From positions 184,815 to 215,092 of the forward strand of contig NW_003153250.1 of assembly GCF_000003605.2 (NCBI RefSeq): DNA of 30,278 bases. Direction: 5' to 3'. This stretch comes from Saccoglossus kowalevskii (lineage: Eukaryota; Hemichordata; Enteropneusta; Harrimaniidae). The position numbers and the translations under genes were made by a program. The notes under the pieces were generated by a model. That model ran no database searches, was not told the origin of the DNA, and was given only the letters and a program-made list of their open reading frames with translations. Shown here piece after piece: positions 12,789 through 20,875 of this stretch. Numbering within the stretch: the first letter of the stretch is position 1; each line of letters opens with the position of its first letter.

Positions 12789-13687
12789 CGATAGTATTTT
12801 GTCTGTCACTGTGAAAATAGTTTGAATCATTAGTGATTAATCAGTCAGTAATACTGTATCTTAGTTGCCTGTGATTAATGGTTATAAGATAACTTGGAAA
12901 AATAAAAAAATGTATTTGATACAAAACTGACTTTGAAATCAATTTCAGCAATATTACTCATCTTTCATTTGATTATTTTTCATACTGTGCCTACTTAGAA
13001 ATTGAGAAAACATCGTTAAAGTTATGGCTGATTAGACTTGCTACAGGAGAAATCACATGTTTAACTTGGATATTAACAAATTTTTATCTCGTTAAAATCT
13101 ACCTTGTCATGTCACTATACCAGTGTAGTGTGATAATCAAAAAAACATTGTGTATGGATTAATTTAATTTGACCATGACTGGAACATGATGGCATCTATC
13201 AAAACATGTAATGTTGTGTAATTACTAGTAGATTTGAACACCCCATCCTCACCCCATGCAGTATGTTTACTATTACCAGTATGGTAGTACTCCAACCAAG
13301 TGGGTTGAGATATGACATTCCAAGACAACAACAGCTGTAAAATGCTGACTACTGAACCATAACTTGTACATAAGTTTTCTTTTAAATTCTCCTACTGCTG
13401 TCTTCTTCAAGAATAATCTGAACCATTGAATACATATGTTCAATCCAAGTATGTTTGATTTTAGTGAAACCTGTCTAGGGACTAAGTCAACTAAATCAGT
13501 TCATAGAGGTGTTAATAAGCAATACACGTACATGTGTTTTACAACTCAGTAGATGCCGACAAAAGTAATGTGTTCGCTACAAAGCTAAAGCTGCCACTGA
13601 AATCTCTGCTTAAAACTGCATAACTCGTTATGGCATAGGTATATCAATCTTAGTTTTGCACATGAAACCATTGCTATCGTACACACT

Positions 13688-13700
13688 GTAACCTGGCAAC
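13688..13700 (+). promoter_or_regulatory. RFX X-box consensus match GTAACCTGGCAAC
   Basis: GTAACC-T-GGCAAC satisfies the classical X-box pattern GTNRCC-N(0-3)-RGYAAC at every position. RFX factors are conserved animal regulators of ciliary genes. The match lies about 5 kb upstream of the CELSR exon, inside its presumed intron, so it would be an intronic element rather than a promoter. Function is inferred from motif only. Confidence 0.4.
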
Positions 13701-13932
13701 CAAAGAGTCCAAAAACCATCTACAGAAAACTGAGCAGAAAAAGAAGCTTGTCCTGTCAGGGGTCTCGTTTATACAGGTTTTAGTTTTAGTCAGGATTTAC
13801 TTGTCAATTAATTTTATCTCTGAATTCTTGAATGTTCATTTGCTAAAAAAATATTTGCTGTATCTATGTAGATCTCGACATATTCTGTGACATCCATCAC
13901 ATCTACAAATCAGAGATGAAATACTACCCTTT

Positions 13933-14025
13933 GATACATCTAGGTTTTATCCCAAAATAATTGGACTGTCTTGCTTCCCAGATGCATCAATTAATTCTGT
14001 TAAGGGTCTAACCAATAGATGTATC
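13933..14025. repeat. 93-bp fold-back with GATACATCTA arms
   Basis: GATACATCTA (13933-13942) is the exact reverse complement of TAGATGTATC (14016-14025). Flanking bases show only loose symmetry (TATCCC against AGACCC read on the other strand). It may be a small decayed MITE or chance. Confidence 0.35.
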
Positions 14026-14525
14026 TCAGTGGGTGATTTCTTGAACTGTACAAGTCCTAGGAGGATCAACACCTCCCCTCCTCAGACCTCCAAATCCAAA
14101 TTCCAATACATGCCAATGGCAGATTTATTCTCATTTAATACTCTCCAGTAATTTTAAAATTAGCCGAAATGTCATGGCATGCTCTCAGAAATTACCATTA
14201 AATACTCTCCATTGTAAATATTTTATCATATAGTTGTTCGATATCCAGTGTCCCCCAGTAATTGGTAATAAGTGAGAAATCCACAGATGGGGGTCAGCAG
14301 TGTACTGATCTTGTTTTCTATTTTTAGACGACTGCTAATGAGATATGTTATAGATTGGGAGTCTTAGTTTATATCCAATGCAGGTTGTTTCATACTCCAA
14401 GCATCTTTCTTTTCATCTTATTATAAATTAGTCAAATTGTTACTGTATTTGCTTCTTCACCCCGTGAATCATTTTACATAGATGACAGAGATATGTTTGT
14501 GGTCAAAATAAGTATTTCAATGATT

Positions 14526-14686
14526 AAAGCGGGGGAGTCGTCACCTGCCCATGCGTCAGATGGCCATAGCGTGTCATTGTTTACAAACAACCTGCTACCC
14601 ATGAGCTTTTGCGTTTTTAGCGTTTGTTCTTATTATCGCTTGGGACTCAATTCCCGTGCGTGCGCAGGTGACAACCTTCCCGCTTT
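14526..14686. mobile_element. 161-bp GC-rich element with ~29-bp imperfect inverted ends
   Basis: The left end (14526-14554) starts AAAGCGGG and contains GTCACCTGC. The right end (14658-14686) mirrors both blocks, as GCAGGTGAC and CCCGCTTT, with about six mismatches in 29 bases. The element is clearly richer in GC and CpG than its neighbours. The plus-strand open frame at 14493-14708 simply spans it and has no family resemblance. It is most likely a non-autonomous DNA transposon or insertion remnant. No duplication flanking it was identified. Confidence 0.6.
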
Positions 14687-15149
14687 GAGCGTGCAAGTTT
14701 CAGTTTAATGTCTGCTTCTGTTGAAGATTCTCGTGCTTCTAATGAACTCAAAGCCAATATGGTTGTTGATTAGCTAACTTGTTTCTCCCAAATATTTGTT
14801 GGTATATTTTTCTACTGCTGACAAATTGCAGCATGCATTACTCAATACAATAGTGGCATTTTAATGTGTGTAAATATTGTGGATAGTAGTTTTCATTATT
14901 TACAGTATGCCAGTCTAAATGGCTGGCTTACATACAAGCATCCTTCCTGTATTGCACAACAAAATGGTCAATTAGTGTATGTATGTGCACGCTAGCTTGT
15001 GATTACTTTAACTTTAGAAATTTCACTAGTGTTCAACAGTCTGTGGATTTATGCTTTATGCATTCTGATAATATGCTTTTCATTAAATTTAATTTAATTT
15101 TCCTCACATAGCAGGATAGTTGCATATTTTGTTGAGTAGTAGTAATTTT

Positions 15150-15489
15150 TAGCTCCACTGTTCACTGTAGATGACAGAGTGGAGCTGTTCATATAGGTGA
15201 TTGTCTATTGTCGACCGTCAACAATTCCCTTTTCGACTCTTCTACACTTGGTATGTGGGTACTTTGGGCGGACCTCCGTTAGATTTGTTCATTTCATGGC
15301 GATATTTTCAATTCTCTATGTTCAGCAAATATTATTGTCATTTCTGGTAAAAAAATTGTATTTTTGCATTTTTCTTGAACACCACCAATCTGGTTGCTTT
15401 GATATTTGAGGTGTACCTGTTATATTAGTTAAGTGAACAATTTGTTGCTGACTTGGCTATGACAATGTTATTGTGGGACAGTGGAGCTA
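15150..15489. mobile_element. ~340-bp element bounded by TAGCTCCACTGT / ACAGTGGAGCTA
   Basis: A perfect 12-bp inverted repeat bounds the interval: TAGCTCCACTGT at 15150-15161 and ACAGTGGAGCTA at 15478-15489. At the left end the same AGCTCCACT also pairs with AGTGGAGCT at 15178-15186, making a terminal hairpin. Just inside lies CGACCGTCAACAATTCCC. From general familiarity, this layout (terminal AGCTC hairpin, then a GTCCGTCAACA-type stretch) resembles abundant short repeats in marine invertebrate genomes; I cannot name the family. The 15197-15409 open frame lies within the element and is not a recognisable protein. Confidence 0.55.
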
Positions 15490-16123
15490 TTTCAACCACC
15501 AGGTCGCTTGTTGTAAACATATGCCCAACTTAACAGCTGGATTCGCCTTGGTCTTATCTTTCAGCGGATGATTCAAAGATATTTGCATTCTTTGTCAGGT
15601 GATGGTGGTGATGCATAAATTCTCTTCTACTCTACTCTAAGCCTAAATTGATTGTATGATTCCATAATGTAAAACATACATACTTTTAAAAAATAAATAC
15701 AACTGATTACTTATGTGGATTATTAAGCCAAAAAAAAGTTTTAGCAAAAGTAATTTCTTTACAAACTGTTGAATTGTGGGTAATTGACATTCCTATGATA
15801 GGAGTAGCAGTTGTTGCAGTGTTGTATGATCACAACCACTGAGCCTAATTACCCTATTTGAAAAGGTTAAACAGTCTGGCTACTTGGTATATTTGAATGA
15901 GGTCATAGATGTATTTAGAGTGAAATTAGGTTACTGTAAATATAACATCTAGTTCCCTCAGTGAGAAAATAATAATTATATTGGTTTCACTCAACTCATG
16001 ACACAAGAGATATTCTGAAACTAATATACTCCATTTTCCATTGATTTCCAAAGTATATTTGTTCCGTATTTACCTAGGAGATTTCCTGAACCAGTAACAT
16101 ACTACTATCTACACTTCATCTGA
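15490..16123. other. Gene-free intronic stretch, nothing recognised
   Basis: AT-rich sequence with no open frame of note. The first ~120 bases, to about 15610, are less AT-rich and could belong to the preceding element if its ends lie further out. Confidence 0.5.
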
Positions 16124-16265
16124 TACTGTAAACTGCTTGATTTTGCAAAGTCTTTGAAAATCGCCAAATTTTGATGCAGTAAAAATTATTTTAGTGTCTT
16201 ATATTTTGTATCAACTAATGCCGTAAAATTCAGAAATTGCACCGAAAATTCAATAATTTACAGTA
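16124..16265. mobile_element. 142-bp MITE-like element with TACTGTAAA termini
   Basis: TACTGTAAA (16124-16132) is the exact reverse complement of TTTACAGTA (16257-16265). The similarity continues inward loosely: CTTGATTTTGC on the left against ATTGAATTTTCGG on the inverted right arm. The first seven bases are shared with the elements at 6671 and 22814, suggesting one family with a TACTGTA terminus. No coding capacity. Confidence 0.5.
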
Positions 16266-16430
16266 TATACCGAAAACCGCTTTAATTTTTTGAGACAAAT
16301 TTTTACGGATTTCGCAAGTCTGAAAATCACTAAATTTAACAATTTAACAATTTCTCTACGAATAAGTGTGGGTGAATTTCACAAAATTTTGTCTTCATAA
16401 ATGCCATAAAATCCTGAAATTGCAAAAAAA
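16147..16430 (+). repeat. Diverged tandem duplication, period about 170-180 bp
   Basis: Two landmarks occur twice in the same order: CAAAGTCTTTGAAAATCGCC then CAAGTCTGAAAATCACTAAA (about 16147 and 16314), and AATGCCGTAAAATTCAGAAA then AATGCCATAAAATCCTGAAA (about 16218 and 16398), the latter followed by TTGCA both times. The offsets differ slightly (about 168 and 180), showing indels since duplication. The first copy overlaps the TACTGTAAA element, so a tandem insertion of related elements is the likely origin. Confidence 0.55.
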
Positions 16431-17377
16431 TACTTGTGTAGTTATTTTGAGATTGTACTATACTTTTAATAGGTGAGAAAACTTAACCGTCTTTTGACAT
16501 TATATGAAAGGATTGAATGCTTTGAGAAATTTGAGGACAGCAATAAGTGCATTTTCTTGTTATTATTTCAATGTTAATATCTCAATATTTTTAAAAGGAC
16601 TTACATAATTGTTTCATTTTGTTTTCCCTAAAAGATTATATAGAGTTAAATTATTTGGCACTCCCATGTGAGATGTGGTGGTTGGATGGAATTCAGATAG
16701 TAAGTCTTTAAGACTTCCGTATACCAAGCCACTTATAAGTGTATTCGTAAAATATGCGAGCTATCCAAATTGGCATCCGTAGCATTGAGGCAGCAATAAA
16801 ACGCAGTCAATCCATAATGTGCAGCAGTCCGCCATGACTGGCAACTCGTCAAATTAATAAATAGCAATTTTCAAAATTGCTTCCCTGACAGAGGTGGAGT
16901 TTAATCATAGATATGGGAGATATCAGTCATAGTTGATCGCCAAGATTAGTCGTATTTGTTGTGTTTCATCTTCAAGTACATGTAATTCCTAGGCATTGTC
17001 TATCGGTGTGTAAAATTCTATCACTATCGATTCATGAATGCCAAAGGCTATGTTTTTCAATTGCATGCTGAATAAGCTCTTGTGAAATCTGCCAAAGATG
17101 TTACTAAGATCAAAGAACTGTGAAAGAAAGGTCTAATCCCACCACTCGCTACTGCGTTGCCTCAGGGTTATGAATTGATTACGACTGCAATTGGCGCCAA
17201 TTACCTGAATCAGGATAGACAATCAGTTTCCAAGGGAGGTTTTATAATTTATGCAATTAGTAGTGACATTCAGAGAGTCGTTAACACGAAGATAGCTAAT
17301 GAATATTCAAATTGATCATGGCTTTGAAAAGTTAATTACTATGAACAAATTCTGAGCTTTGTTCGTTTCACAGAAAT
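16431..17377. other. Gene-free intronic stretch, nothing recognised
   Basis: The stretch around 16740-17220 is somewhat less AT-rich than its surroundings but contains stops in all frames and no recognisable protein or RNA motif. Confidence 0.5.
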
Positions 17378-17634
17378 AGTTAGTGTCCTTATATAGCTGA
17401 TAAAGAACTATAGTCATTAGGTCAAAAAAAGGATATTAAAGAAAAATTTGCATAATGTTAAACCAAGATGTTTGAAGAGTCGTGCTATAACAAATAATAC
17501 TTGAGCATTTTAATCGTTTTAAAATGGTTGCATTTCATTATAATTGATAAACTTTATTAATCCACCGGGGTCTTGTCTTGTTTGAAACTCATAATTATTA
17601 TCATTGCACATGTAGAAGTTAGTGTCCTTATATA
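17378..17634 (+). repeat. Pair of identical 18-bp direct repeats, 239 bp apart
   Basis: AGTTAGTGTCCTTATATA occurs at 17378-17395 and again at 17617-17634. The bases just outside are partly alike (GAAAT and GTAGA before; GCTGATAAAG and ACACATTAAT after). This could be a pair of short dispersed-repeat ends, a target duplication around an old insertion, or repeated binding sites. The 221 bp between them contains no open frame and no inverted ends that I could see. Confidence 0.5.
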
Positions 17635-18680
17635 ACACATTAATAGACATTGCTACCATTAATGTATGAAATACAAATTTTGTAGCTATCAATCAGAGTG
17701 TTAACTAATTAGATATCAAAATGTTATTGTTTTTTTTAACTTGTCAGTCATATCATAGGTGCTCTGTTGGTAGTCCATCACCAATAAGAGATCATGTGAG
17801 CTAAACAAATTTGTTTGCAGAGAATTTAAGTGGACAAATTCACAATGATCCATTTGTCATTTAAAATATTATTCACATATCAAAATATGGTATTACTGGG
17901 GTAGTTTGACTTTACTTTGTAAGGCGAGAGTGATCAGCAGAGCCATTTTAGCTCCCACATCAATTTTAAGCCAAGCAAGGCCTGATTAGTATAGATTTTG
18001 AGAGAAGCATTCATAATTGGTGTGTGTAAATCTGATTTGTCAGAAACGTATTTTTACATAATATAAAAAAAACATGCAATTTTTTGTGAACTTTTTCTTG
18101 AAAGGACAGGTGCAGAGTTGGTTTTCTTACAGTAAAATTAGACTATTTATTGAGTACTTGGTAGAAACTGGATCTCTGTGTTGTCAGTTTGATTTATTAG
18201 TGTCTTCCTGGTAGAGATTACATTTCATATACCTATTTGGAGAATCTGTAAAATTACCAGTGATATTGATTTTGTCCTATAAACATATAGTGATTGTAGA
18301 TCGTGTATGCATGATATTGTTCAGATGTATAAAACTATTCTGCGACCTATAACCCTTCCTGAGGTGTTGACAAATAAACCGATCCTTTGAAAAAGTCAGT
18401 TTTTGCTGCCTCTTGCAAGATAAAGCTATGCGTTTTTTTTTTTCATATTTCAAACATGTTGATCAATACATAGCCAATGGGAAACTACAAAATGTATGTC
18501 CAAATTGCCAAAGAAATTGCTGAAAAATGCATTAAATGTTGACAATTTTTGTGAAAAAATTATAGCATTGAAGCAGAGGCTTTCACTCCCAGGGATTGTG
18601 CTATGCCATGATTGAGATTAGTCTGATAAAATAAATTATATGTCTTACACAAAATAGATACTCTAAATATTAAAGGTCTT
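17635..18680. other. Gene-free intronic stretch leading into the exon
   Basis: AT-rich sequence with a T11 run at 18433-18443. No conserved coding segment precedes the acceptor, and no decoy exon was recognised. Confidence 0.55.
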
Positions 18681-18696
18681 GATTGTTTTTTCACAG
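18681..18696 (+). other. Splice acceptor of the CELSR exon
   Basis: A short pyrimidine tract (TTGTTTTTTC) runs into CAG at 18694-18696. The coding frame and CELSR similarity begin at the next base, leaving two bases (AT) to complete a split codon, so the upstream intron is phase 1. A possible branch-point-like CTAAAT lies near 18663. The acceptor position is inferred from frame and homology, not from transcript evidence. Confidence 0.85.
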
Positions 18697-19326
18697 ATGG
18701 CGTCAATGAAGTCTATGCTGAGATGATTCTTAATGTTACTATGGTAACAGAGGACATGTTGTACAACAGTGTGACGGTTCGTCTGGCTGATATCACCCAG
18801 GAAGAATTTCTTTCACCAATGTTCGGACGATTTGTTGAAGCACTGGCGCAGATTATACCATGTGATAAGAAGCATGTCTACCTCTTCAACGTACAAGATG
18901 ATGATGTTGATCATGGTCATATTCTCAACATATCTTTCTCAGCGTCTAGATCTGACGGTACCTACTATTCTTCAAAATATCTGCAACAACGGGTTTACTT
19001 GAACCGTGCCACACTCACTACTATTTCCATGTCATCTGTACTTCCATTTGACGACAACCTATGTTTGGTGGAACCCTGTGCCAACTACGAAGAGTGCCTC
19101 TCTATCTTGGCTTTTGGTGAAACCTCCGGATTTGTTCGTTCCCAGACCATTCTTTTCAGACCAGTTCACCCAGTCAACCAGTATAGATGCGTCTGCCCAT
19201 TGGGCTTCACTGGGAACTTCTGCATCACTGAAATCAATGAATGCTACTCCAATCCTTGCCAAAATAATGGAAAGTGTGTCCGAGCTGAAGGTGGCTACTC
19301 ATGTTTATGTCCAGAGGATTATGCAG
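18697..19326 (+). CDS. CELSR: Internal exon of a CELSR/Flamingo atypical cadherin (adhesion GPCR), extracellular EGF region
   Basis: CELSR/Flamingo/Starry night proteins are giant seven-pass cadherins that act at cell junctions in planar cell polarity by homophilic binding. This exon encodes 209 full codons plus a split codon at each end (phase 1 in, phase 1 out). Numbering from the first split codon, residues 1-122 are the membrane-proximal segment after the cadherin repeats, with family-typical stretches such as MVTEDMLYNSVTVRL, VYLFNVQDDD and LPFDDNLC. Residues 123-176 form a six-cysteine EGF-like domain with a long insert between cysteines 3 and 4, including the characteristic LFRPVHPVN. 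Residues 183-211 begin a second EGF-like domain with five of six cysteines. N-glycosylation sequons lie at about residues 13 (NVT) and 78 (NIS). Splice sites are TTTTTTCACAG before and GTATGT after. The ATG at 18723 is an internal methionine, because the frame and similarity continue upstream to the acceptor. No frameshift or internal stop is seen. Family identity comes from memory of the conserved motifs; orthologue number and species are not resolved. Confidence 0.93.
18735..18748 (+). promoter_or_regulatory. X-box-like palindrome inside the CELSR exon (GTTACTATGGTAAC)
   Basis: GTTAC and GTAAC arms flank TATG. Compared with GTYRCCATGGYAAC there is one mismatch. The site encodes the conserved VTMVT stretch, so protein constraint is a sufficient explanation. 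I list it only because similar motifs recur in the introns. Confidence 0.15.
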
Positions 19327-19332
19327 GTATGT
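19327..19332 (+). other. Splice donor of the CELSR exon
   Basis: GCAG|GTATGT is a strong donor match. It lies inside the second EGF domain, after the glycine that normally precedes the last cysteine. After this point the open frame runs 68 bases to a stop with residues that no longer resemble an EGF domain. The intron is phase 1, the usual phase at EGF module boundaries in animals. Confidence 0.88.
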
Positions 19333-19375
19333 GTGATCATTTAAAGTCAATTTTCATCAATATTGCCATGGGAGT

Positions 19376-19608
19376 CGGTGTATTAACGCAGTGACTGCCT
19401 TGACACTGCTTAGCACCGGTGTATTAATGCAGTGACTGCCCTGATACTTCATAATACCAGTTATATATGAAATACCATTTTTATGTCAATGCAGTGTTTA
19501 TCAATACAGTGACTGCTGTAACACTGCATAACACCATTAATGTTTGGATATCATTGTTGTGGAACCCTGTGTGTTAATGCAATGACTGCCATAATATGGT
19601 AGAACACC
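19376..19608 (+). repeat. Degenerate ~41-bp minisatellite, about four units
   Basis: Unit 1 (19376-19416) and unit 2 (19417-19457) are adjacent, start CGGTGTATTAA and share GCAGTGACTGCC. Unit 3 (about 19494-19535) and unit 4 (about 19567-19608) keep TGACTGC and the AACACC ending but are separated by diverged spacer. The array begins about 50 bp after the donor site, and a chance extension of the CELSR reading frame runs into its first unit. Confidence 0.7.
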
Positions 19609-19714
19609 AATAACATTAACCGTAGGTAAAAAAACTTTATAACCAAGTTGTTTTAAACTTAACCAGCGTACTTGTCTATTATATTCAATTGGCTGAATAG
19701 CTTACTGCTTAATT

Positions 19715-19748
19715 AGTCCCCGTTTGAACGCAGTCCGAAAACAGGGAC
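19715..19748 (+). repeat. Terminal hairpin of an AGTCCCCGTT-type element (probably truncated copy)
   Basis: GTCCCCGTTT (19716-19725) pairs with AAACAGGGAC (19739-19748) with one mismatch and a 13-base loop. It is followed by ATATGGATTTGACCTCTGTG and TCCGTG repeats, a layout shared with the start of the element at 26001 (ACTTATAATTCCGTC...). The terminus AGTCCCCGTT is the exact reverse complement of AACGGGGACT at 26736-26745. The right end of this copy was not found, so it is probably truncated; the GC-richer segment continues to about 19860. Confidence 0.5.
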
Positions 19749-19971
19749 ATATGGATTTGACCTCTGTGTGTCCGTGTGTGATTTAAGATGCATTTTCTTC
19801 AATCCGCGAACCCCCTATGCTACTTTTTACCCTTTGTCCTGATGTTTGGGATGAAGAAAGTCTATCTATCAACTGCAGCTGTGTTATAAGGATCTCAAAA
19901 GCTCTTGAAATGCATCTCAGACTTTTAAGATGTCTGTAATTCAAAGTAGATCATCTGATGATTACCTGGTT

Positions 19972-19986
19972 GGGGAGGGGGGGGGG
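19972..19986 (+). repeat. Poly-G run
   Basis: G4-A-G10 in an AT-rich intron. Such runs are prone to length change and sequencing error and may form a quadruplex, although only one interrupted tract is present. Confidence 0.75.
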
Positions 19987-20867
19987 TGCATCATGACTGT
20001 TGATGAGTGTTTGCTTTGATTGTTTATTATTCTCGCTTCATTTTCAAATTAGCATTATTGCTTGGTCATGAGTCTTGTGAGTTTATGTTCAATCCTGCCT
20101 CATTGACATGAGGACAGATCTTGATCTTGCTGTAATGATGTGCAGAATGGTAATATTTTTGTAGGATTATTACAGTTTACCCCTGTTCTTAGGAAACAAT
20201 GGTACTTCTCACATACTATGCTAATAAGTTTTAAAATATAATTACCACTAATTTATTTTGGTGTTTATGATAAGAAAATTAAATATGAAGAGTTGAAACT
20301 GTCATACCAAACACAGCTTCCAGTGGTACCACACAATTAGGCTGTCTAGCGGTATCAAACAGGATAAGTCATAAGAAGTCCTTGATATGGAGAGTCTGAT
20401 TAGATGTCTCATGAATTGCCAGTTGTTGCATTTACCCAAAGGCCATCCCTATAAATATTAATTCAAGCAGAGATTAGGCAACCACCTTAATCCATTGTCT
20501 TCAAAGTGCCGACAAAATAAAAAAAAAGAATACCCTCAGTATCTTACACAATATAATGTTAATGCTCTCTGCTTCATCGATTCTAAATGGTAATTCAGAG
20601 AGATAGTGGTAATAAAGACCGATTCTCCAGATGACGTCGCCTCTCCTCTCTACCATGTAGAATATAGTTTAGATGAGTAATTTAGTTTTTTACATTTTGA
20701 CCCACTCACTGAACCATTGTCTCTCTGATTGCTAGCATGGTCTTAGTATTGTAACCATATTATTAGCAAGTTTAGGTATTCCTCACGGATTTGTGTAACC
20801 TATGCTAGATCAAGCATCATGAAATTCTCCATGCAACCCCAGTCTAGTGGGAGCCACAAATGAGACT

Positions 20868-20875
20868 TGACGTCA
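20868..20875 (+). promoter_or_regulatory. CRE-like palindrome TGACGTCA
   Basis: An exact CREB/ATF consensus octamer. Eight bases can easily occur by chance in 30 kb, and nothing around it suggests a promoter. Confidence 0.15.

Larger units (their letters stand above)
12789..14525. other. Gene-free intronic stretch with a short inverted repeat and one X-box
   Basis: Apart from the strict X-box match at 13688-13700 and the GATACATCTA inverted repeat at 13933-14025, this stretch shows no gene, RNA or repeat that I can recognise. Confidence 0.55.
1..18696 (+). other. Partial intron (5' side), at least 18.7 kb, no exon recognised
   Basis: This stretch is AT-rich, with stops in every frame and no open frame longer than about 80 codons. 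None of the short open frames resembles a cadherin repeat or any other family I know, and none is bounded by convincing splice sites with conserved residues. Since the exon at 18697 starts in mid-protein, an upstream exon must exist, presumably to the left of this window. A very short exon, a nested non-coding gene or an enhancer cannot be excluded by reading alone. Confidence 0.75.

Noticed and set aside
14493-14708. 71-codon plus-strand frame with mixed composition
   Set aside because: It coincides with the GC-rich inverted-repeat element, which explains both its openness and its composition.
19059-19262. 67-codon minus-strand frame inside the exon
   Set aside because: Antisense shadow of the CELSR coding sequence.
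19006-19344. 112-codon plus-strand frame overlapping the exon
   Set aside because: It is a shifted-frame shadow of the conserved CELSR exon and has no family resemblance of its own.
18723-19394. Stand-alone gene starting at the ATG at 18723 and ending at 19394
   Set aside because: CELSR similarity and the open frame extend upstream of this ATG to a good acceptor, and the last 68 bases lie past a strong GTATGT donor and run into a minisatellite. It is an internal exon, not a complete gene.
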